Assembly: GCA_907163345.1 (NCBI GenBank)
Contig: CAJQUN010000003.1
Location: forward strand, 28,349,879 to 28,413,878
Reading direction: 5' to 3'
DNA from: Haberlea rhodopensis
Lineage: Eukaryota; Streptophyta; Magnoliopsida; Lamiales; Gesneriaceae
DNA: 64,000 nt
This document shows positions 57,585 through 64,000 of this stretch, piece after piece (position 1 is the first letter of the stretch; the number at the start of each line of letters is the position of its first letter). The notes beneath the pieces are model-generated. The model searched no databases. It was not told the DNA's origin and was given only the letters and a program-made list of their open reading frames with translations. Made by a program: the position numbers and the translations under genes.

Positions 57585-58020
57585 GAGAAATATCGTGCAG
57601 AATATTTCGTAGCAAATATTGATTCAGGAGCCGGATATGCACGACCAAAAGAGACATCTTCCCTAAAGAAGTTGGTGAGAAATTAGCAGCCATTGCCGGA
57701 CGAGACTTTTCCATGCGGATTCTTATTCTTAATGAAGGAGCCCAGGTGGCGGAAATAATAATTGGATGAGCAGGCGGTACCCCCTGGTACAAAGTCAAGA
57801 CTCATCCTATTTATTTTCATGATAAATGAGCTGGTATGCTGCTAGGAAACAATTTCCTACAGACATTCAAGTCGTATACACAGGAGAACGAGACAATGAG
57901 GCTTATTTTCACAACCCTTTGTCATCATAATATTATTGTCCAGCGACTAAGGGAGGCGTTTCATAGAAAATTCCTCATTAGTTTTCGCAGCAAGTGTGGT
58001 GATGAAGGAAAACTTTGACA
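57585..58020 (+). pseudogene. Pararetroviral aspartic protease region
   Basis: DSGAG at 57621-57635 is the catalytic D-S/T-G motif in an I-DSGAG context. The downstream GMLLGNNFLQTFKSY (about 57831-57875) matches the conserved LLGxxFL end of retroviral-type proteases. Stops and a frameshift lie between the two parts. Confidence 0.6.
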
Positions 58021-58252
58021 CCCAAAGATGATGGATCAGCGGAAATTTGTTGAAGCAATCATTCAATTTCGACAACAAGGTCGTAGCGAAAAGGATTCTC
58101 AAACTTTTGACTGGGTTAATACTATGTCTTTCAAAGAACATGATTAGGAATAGGTTACTCCATAAACCCTGTTGTTACTGAAGAATGCATTACAAGATGA
58201 AGTTTCACAACGTGAAACTACCATCGAAGAGCAAATCACTCTAGAGGATGTG

Positions 58253-60609
58253 TGTGAGACCCCGATACTTAAACATAATGTAAGGTGCAATTATGAGAAC
58301 TAATCATGCAATATCAATGTATTTAATCGTGTTGACATCTTGAGCTTAAGGGTCACGTGCACCCATAAAATTTTCAACAGACAATAGTTACATTTCTCAA
58401 AACAATGGGAGTGACACTATAGTTCTACTCTACTACTTGTAGAGACTACGCAAAAGAACTCTGTCCTGCTATTGTAGTAGCACTCCTTACAGCTCAAAGT
58501 ATCAGCCCCGACCCTAGTTCTCCTTAGCAAAAGCACCTACAAAGATAACCCCCAAAACATGAGCACATAGCTATTCATATACAACACAATATGAATACGT
58601 AAGGCGTAAATGCATAAATCATAAATACAAACACTTCCTGTATTTTCATCGCATTTACAACGCCTCTTGGTTGTCCCTGTACCATGTACCATAATTCATA
58701 AACAACTCATTATATGAACATATGGTTTCATAAATAAATGTCATGACATATCATCTCTTTTTCTTGAGTCAGACATCATCAGTTATTTTAATGCTTCTTC
58801 GCTTCATAATCTCAAAACAAGCGGTATCTCATCCTCGCTTCTTCATACAAGCGGTATCTCATCCTCGCTTAGTATGGTATACTCCGCCTCCATGTGCAAG
58901 CGAGCCTCCCCCCTCCCGCTCCACATATTTAGCGGTAAAGCGTAAGCATTAAAACCTTCACTGTGATCACCCCTGGCTCGTGGAATACACCTCTTTTATT
59001 CCACATCACAATATGCAATCACAATGCATAATAACATGTATCAAACTATTAATGCATCACATTGCATTCATCATGTGTCAAAAAGACAAACATAAAATAC
59101 ATGTTACCGTTGGGATGCCCGTACGTCGCTTACGTACCTTTCCAAAAGATAGAGGAGTCAACCGACTTTATCTCCTCGGCTGTGCTGGCACCTGTGAGGG
59201 TTCTACATAACCACACAACACAATATTAGGCACCTCATAATAATCCGGAAATCAAAACTCAAATAAAAATCACATTTACCCTAAAATGTCATCTCGCGAT
59301 CGATCGCCCCTTAGCCCCGATCGATCGCGAGATGCTACTGTCTTGCATACCAAAATTATGCAATCCGTGATCGATCGCCCCTTTATTGGCGATCGATCGC
59401 CAAAACCCACTGGGACGTCGCGATCGATCTCGCCTCCTTGGCGATCGATCGCCAACTCTGTTCCTTTGCGCGATTTCCAGAATTCTCTAACACTGATTTT
59501 CATACTCTTCGATCTATCATGTAAGACATACAACATGCCCAAACAAACATGCTAGTAGTTACAATACACTACCCTGAGTGTATTCATATAAAATATATAC
59601 CCCAAACACAAACCCACATGCATTAAAATCACCCATTAACATCAGTACTCAACTAACTTTTCTGAAAAACAGGGCATTGTCTTCCTGCCCAGATTTTTGA
59701 GTACCCACTTTCAAGCAATTAAATCTACCACATAAGTCATGAATTTTGCTCGAATGAAAATGCCAGGGGCTTCACAAAACTACCATGTATGTACTCAAAC
59801 CAAAGGTTTACCAAAAACCTAGCTAACATGCATGATAACACCTTCACAAATTCACTCACATCCCATATTTTCCAGAAAAACAGGGTACACCCATTACCCA
59901 GATTTTCGAACACTATACTTTACATGCTTATATCTTCCACATAAAACATGTAACATGCTCAAGAAAAAATACTGGAAGCTTCATAATAACACCATGTAAG
60001 CATTTAAATCGAAGGTGTTAAGAAACCTAAGCTAACATGCCATTTTTTACACCAACAAAAGTATGAACTTAAACAACTTAAATTCAAACCCAGAACATGG
60101 TTTCTCACCCTCTTTTGCTCCGATTTTTACAAGCTTTCCAAGCAGTGAAAATGGAAGATCTCCACCCTAACTTCCTTAGCAGCTGCTGGACGATTTTTGG
60201 GAGAGAATTGGAGGGGTTTCAGACATGGAAAGGTGGAGTGGGAGATGGGGCAAGTGGTATGGGTGAGCAGCTGGCAGCAGGGTATGGGTCAAGGGGGGTG
60301 GTTGGGTGGTGGGTTATGTGATGTGTTATGTTTTGGTCCCGGTATTTAGCACGATGTATTAAAATATCCTCACATGATATTTATAGTATTCTCAATAAAA
60401 TACTTCAAGCTCCCATTTAAACATGCTTTACCAAAACAAATAACACACACCCCAAATAATCATGTCACAACCCCAAAATCCCAACATATGTCGCATGCAC
60501 CCCGAAATGTAACTCCTCAACAATATTAATTCAACCCCATGAATTAACACTAAATCATCATAATATAAATAAATGATTAAAATCACATAATCATTTCGGG
60601 GATATCACA
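58253..60609. mobile_element. Solo LTR (2.36 kb) nested in the pararetrovirus
   Basis: Starts TGTGAGACCCCGATAC and ends TCGGGGATATCACA, so the ends are inverted TGTGA(G/T)A.CCCCGA. Flanks ATGTG (58248-58252) and ATTTG (60610-60614) match at 4 of 5 bases, fitting an LTR-element duplication. No polyprotein or primer site is present. Inside are a 24 bp direct repeat (ACAAGCGGTATCTCATCC, at 58817 and 58847) and hairpin-forming GATCGATCG clusters at 59285-59455. It is a solo LTR left by LTR-LTR recombination, or an LTR-sized non-autonomous unit. Confidence 0.65.
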
Positions 60610-60614
60610 ATTTG

Positions 60615-61440
60615 AAAATGAAGATTCAGATGACCTACAACGAGGAACCCCTGGCATTGTGGAACAAGAATGAGCTCAAAGCTACTTTGAAGGTGAAAGC
60701 CGGAAAAGAAAACGAGTTCATCAGATTCAAACCAATCCCCATGAATATGGAAGATCGGATGGACATGCAGATAATATTTAAGGAACATCTTGACCTTAAG
60801 TTAATCTCAGCAGGTGTTTCTCCATATAGCAGTTCGTGATTTCTTGTTCGGAATCATGGAGAAGTTAAACGATGAAAGCCAAGATTAGTTATCAACTATA
60901 AAGGGATCGACTAAATCTTTGAGTTTGATGAATATTTTATCCCAAGCAGAGGCATCAAGAATGCCAAAGTGTTTTCTAAGTTCGATTGCAAGTCTGGGTT
61001 CTACCAGATTAAGATGGAGTAAGCTAGCAGAAAGTTCACAACATTCTCCAGACCTTAAGGACACTATATCTAGAATGTTATGACAATGGGATTGCCAAAT
61101 GCTCCCCAGATATATCAAAAGAAGATGTATAATCTATTCCAGGATTATTTCAGCTTCATGTTCGTGTATATTGACGACATCCTCATTGCGTCAAGAAACA
61201 CGAAAGAGCATCTTAAACATTTGGAAATCTTTTCAGATGTTTGTTACAAGGAAGGATTAGTGCCCTCCGAAAGGAAGACAGTGATTGCCACAAGACAGGT
61301 CGAGTTCATTGGAATTGAGATCGACGAATCTGTAATCATCTTGCAGAATCATATTGTTGAGAAAGTGCAAGGATATCCAGATTACCTCAAGTATTTAAAG
61401 CAACTTCAGAGTTTCATATGAGTTGTTAATTTTGCTGGGA
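60615..61440 (+). pseudogene. Pararetroviral reverse transcriptase
   Basis: Broken frames give a connection region (60612-60839), then an RT core with MGLPNAPQIYQKKM and catalytic YIDD at 61167-61178 (FVYIDDILIAS), followed by the conserved EFIGIEID (about 61302-61325) and LQNHIVEKVQGYPD. Similar spacing and wording are typical of Caulimoviridae RT. Stops at several places make it inactive. Confidence 0.8.
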
Positions 61441-61549
61441 TGTTCATCAACAACCTAGCAAGCCAAAGGAATGTGTTCAGTCCTCTACTCAAAAAAAATG
61501 TTAAGTTCGAGTGAAATGAAGATCACAACAAGCTGTCAAACAGCTTAAA

Positions 61550-62057
61550 GAAGTTTGTAGGCAACTAACAAAGCTTGCAATTCCAAATGACAAGGATGAA
61601 TTTGTATTATACACAGATGCCAGTGATCATTGGTGGGCTGCAGTTCTTATGAAGGCCACATCAGATTGAGAAGTGACATGCAGATATTATACTTGTATTA
61701 TACACAGATGCCTGTGATCATTGGTGGGCTGCAGTTCTTATGAAGGCCACACCAGATGGAGAAGTGACATGCAGATATTGCATCAGTCTATTTGACAGCA
61801 GTGAAGTTATCAGATGGCACATCAACGAAAATGAGTTCTTTGCATTTCGAAAGACTTTTAAAAAATGGACACTATTTTTACTTGCAAAAAAATTTATCTT
61901 GAAAATAGATAATACTAGTGTTAAGTCTTTTCTGAAAAATAAAATTGAATCAAAACCAAAAAAGGCTGGACTTTTAAGATGGCAAGCCGAATGCCAATAT
62001 TATGATTATGATATTGTCATTATGAAATCTAAAAAAATGTTCTTGCAGATTTCTTGA
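61550..62057 (+). pseudogene. Pararetroviral RNase H with internal tandem duplication
   Basis: Contains LYTDASDHWWAAVLMK (first catalytic Asp). A later block WHINENEFFAF (second catalytic Glu), KIDNTSVKSFL (third Asp) and LLRWQAECQYYDYDI is followed by a stop. The first part is duplicated (61602-61692 and 61693-61783), adding an extra copy of the catalytic-Asp segment and breaking the frame. Confidence 0.75.
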
Positions 62058-62069
62058 CACGATATGGAG

Positions 62070-62507
62070 GGACACATTGTTAGTGATACCCTCAAATGAG
62101 TTAGGCATCTCAGGGAAAACCTGGAGATCCATGAACGAGATTTTGGGACTCTTTTTCTCAATGTTGAGATCACATGACGACTACAACAGGCAGATCGGGA
62201 CCTAGTTTCCGATCATATACGAGTTTTCCTTCACGGCCAAGAACGCTTGTTCGAAGTCTTTAAAGAGCCTATCCTCCAGGCCGCATCTACAACAGTGCAA
62301 AAAGAAGTGTTTAGAGAACGGGGCTCATCTAACGCGGAGGCAAGGGATTCACATACCCCTGTCACAGATGCTGCAGATGATGCATTTCTTGATGATGTAC
62401 AAGCTGTAGCGAATGTTGAGGGTCAGATGTCATCACAATCTGAACCTTCAAGTCAACCCAGCACCTCTGAGGTAAAAGAGGGAGAGTTGAACCATAGGCC
62501 ACAGTAG
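62070..62507 (+). pseudogene. Downstream pararetroviral frame, cut by the hAT insertion
   Basis: A frame from 62247 runs 86 codons (rich in Ala, Ser, Glu; ending STSEVKEGELNHRPQ). It abuts the TAGGGGTGC hAT terminus, which supplies its stop codon. Weaker coding-like sequence lies upstream at 62090-62246. It could be a small second viral ORF, but no domain is recognised. Confidence 0.35.
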
Positions 62508-64000
62508 GGGTGCTTAACGGGCCGGGTCAATCCGGACCCAGCCCGGAATCGGACCGGTTAGTCCGGTCCAAAATCGGAACCGGACTAACCGGTTCCGATG
62601 AACCCCGGAACCGGTTTCAAACCGGTCCGGGGCGGTTCCCAGGTTCCAAACCGATAGCACCGTCGGTTCCGGTGCTACCGGTTTGGAACCGATTCCGGAA
62701 TCGAAATCGGTTAATTTTTTTAAAAAATAATAATAATAAAATGTGTCTTTTGGTCAGCATGGCAACGGCTTTATAGCCGTTGCCAACGTTCATTTATTTA
62801 TTTATTAATTTTGTTTTTTTTTTAAAAAAAATCTATAAATATGTGTGAAGTTTTTTCATTCTTCTCACAAGTCTATACTTCAATCTCATATTTTCCTCTC
62901 AATTGTGTTATCTACAATTTACTTATATAATAATGGCATATTCATCTAGCAGCGGCGCTGGTCGTAGCCGGGGTCGCAGTCGGGGTCTCGTCCCGGGTCG
63001 TCTATCACGGAGTTCATCTTCGGCAATGAATTTGCCTGTACCAATACCTGAGTTAAATGAAAGTTATGATTTTTTTGATGACCTCAATGTTGGTGGTTCC
63101 TCTATGAATGTCGAACCGCAACAACCCGAACAACCTGTCGAACCTCCTGCTGCCCAAGCCCAAGAGAGACAACAAGTGGAGTCATCCGGAGCCACTACAG
63201 CAGCAAGCAGCAAGTATTACTTATCCAACTTCCGTTTATTTTCTTCCTTTAGTATTTAATATGTTTGATAAGTTTATAGAATTTAGAGATGACTATGACT
63301 TGCATACTTTTGTTAGTGCAATGGAAACTAAATTTATAAAATATTGGGAACAAATCCCACACGTGCACTGCATCGCAACATTGCTAGATCCTAGTCAATG
63401 TTTATCTTCAATTGAGATAGTTTTTGAATATTATGCTAAATTTTTGGGGAAGGTTGTTGACGATCAAAAAACGTCTACAATGCAATCTCTCCAAAATATG
63501 TTTCAATTGTATTATAATCAACATGCAAGTGAATCATCGCAACAAAGGCCTGCTGAAGAACAATCCCAAGCTCAAACTAAAGGTGGGGGCATCAATTTGC
63601 TTAGGATGCTGGGCAGGAAAAACTTAAGGGAAAAGGACCTTCTACTAGCACTTCGACTGGGTTGCAAATTTATCTGAATTATCAATTTGTAACGGAAGAC
63701 AACTTCGACGTGTTACAATGGTGGAAGTCAAATGTGGCACAATTCCCTATCTTAGCCAAAATGGCTAGAGACGTGTATGCGGTGCAAGCTTCAAGCGTCG
63801 CTTCTGAATCTGCATTCTCAACATGTGGCCGAAATTATTGGAGAATACAGAAGTAGTCTATCTGCTGATTCGTTATGCATGCTCACGTTACTTAAAGATT
63901 GGTTTGAAGCAGAATGTAAGAATAGAAGAGATGGGGCGGTTGACGAATTCGTAAATCATTATGACGAGCAAGAAGAAGAGAACGCAAAAACAATACTTAT
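62508..64000 (+). mobile_element. Internally deleted hAT transposon (runs off window)
   Basis: The left terminus TAGGGGTGCTTAACGGG is followed by subterminal AACCGGTTCC/GGAACCGG repeats (62530-62710) and an Ac-like transposase remnant. The right terminus lies beyond the window, so no target duplication can be read. A terminus of the same kind is at 18788. Confidence 0.8.
62933..63960 (+). pseudogene. hAT transposase remnant with dimerisation domain
   Basis: The N-terminal low-complexity stretch MAYSSSSGAGRSRG... (62933-63250) is joined, after loss of the BED finger and most of the catalytic core, to the FNMFDKFIEFRDDYDLH part (about 63256-63310). It continues to the C-terminal hAT dimerisation block (DVLQWWKSNVAQFPILAKMA and VASESAFSTCGR, about 63708-63840). 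A frameshift lies near 63848, after which a second frame (LCMLTLLKDWF) continues. It is not functional. Confidence 0.8.

Larger units (their letters stand above)
49501..62507 (+). mobile_element. Endogenous pararetrovirus (Caulimoviridae-like), decayed and interrupted
   Basis: The pieces are collinear on the plus strand: leader with Met-tRNA primer site (49789-49800), a broken N-terminal reading frame (49881-50200), a CCHC knuckle region, an aspartic-protease block, reverse transcriptase, RNase H, and a downstream frame. RT followed directly by RNase H, with no integrase or LTRs of its own, is the caulimovirid arrangement. Two elements split it (50206-55557 and 58253-60609), and the hAT at 62508 cuts the 3' side. 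All frames contain multiple stops and shifts, so this is an old, non-coding relic. The genus is not determined, and the outer boundaries are approximate. Confidence 0.8.

Overview
The window is nuclear DNA of a flowering plant, most likely a eudicot. It is AT-rich, has intron-containing and single-exon plant genes, and is dense in plant transposon families (Ty1-copia, Ty3-gypsy, hAT, MULE, Helitron, LINE, SINE-like) plus an endogenous pararetrovirus. No species can be assigned from the sequence alone. Four host genes are well supported: a 59-residue acylation-type small protein (4522-4701, -), replication-type histone H3.1 (10646-11056, +), a complete single-exon CC-NBS-LRR immune receptor (33266-36076, +), and a two-exon thaumatin-like/PR-5 protein (43660-44799, +). 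Almost everything else is mobile or duplicated DNA.

Layout. 1-12.2 kb: three diverged copies (A about 1608-2595, B about 6530-6646 plus 8342-8524, C about 11400-12235) of one host segment. The copies differ by insertions that can be read directly: a 1.7 kb hAT-like element in A and B but not C, a 419 bp MITE in A (truncated in B, empty in C), and a 223 bp Helitron in C only. B also keeps an orphan copy of the small gene's 3' flank, followed by a LINE fragment. 12.4-19.5 kb: a series of MITEs/hAT derivatives and a copia remnant. 19.8-23.8 kb: an old, degenerate copia element with an ATTAT target duplication. 24-26.5 kb: local tandem duplications and two MITEs. 26.7-33.0 kb: a young 6.3 kb copia element (two 689 bp LTRs with about four mismatches, ATATG target duplication) ending 251 bp before the NLR start codon. 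37.4-39.2 kb: a foldback, MULE-like element made of inverted minisatellite arrays. 40.1-43.3 kb: a probable LTR with primer-binding site. 46.9-47.5 kb: a 170-190 bp tandem repeat. 48.1-48.9 kb: another hAT MITE.

49.5-62.5 kb is a nested stack. A decayed endogenous pararetrovirus (Met-tRNA primer site, CCHC knuckle, protease, reverse transcriptase and RNase H, no integrase seen) is split by a non-autonomous gypsy-type element (itself carrying a 588 bp MITE) and by a 2.36 kb solo LTR. It is cut at its 3' side by an internally deleted hAT transposon that runs off the window end.

The genes do not form a pathway. The NLR and the PR-5 protein are both defence-related, but there is no evidence that they are co-regulated. 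The strongest items for follow-up are the pararetrovirus nest, the foldback MULE, the paralogous empty sites, and the recent copia insertion next to the NLR promoter.
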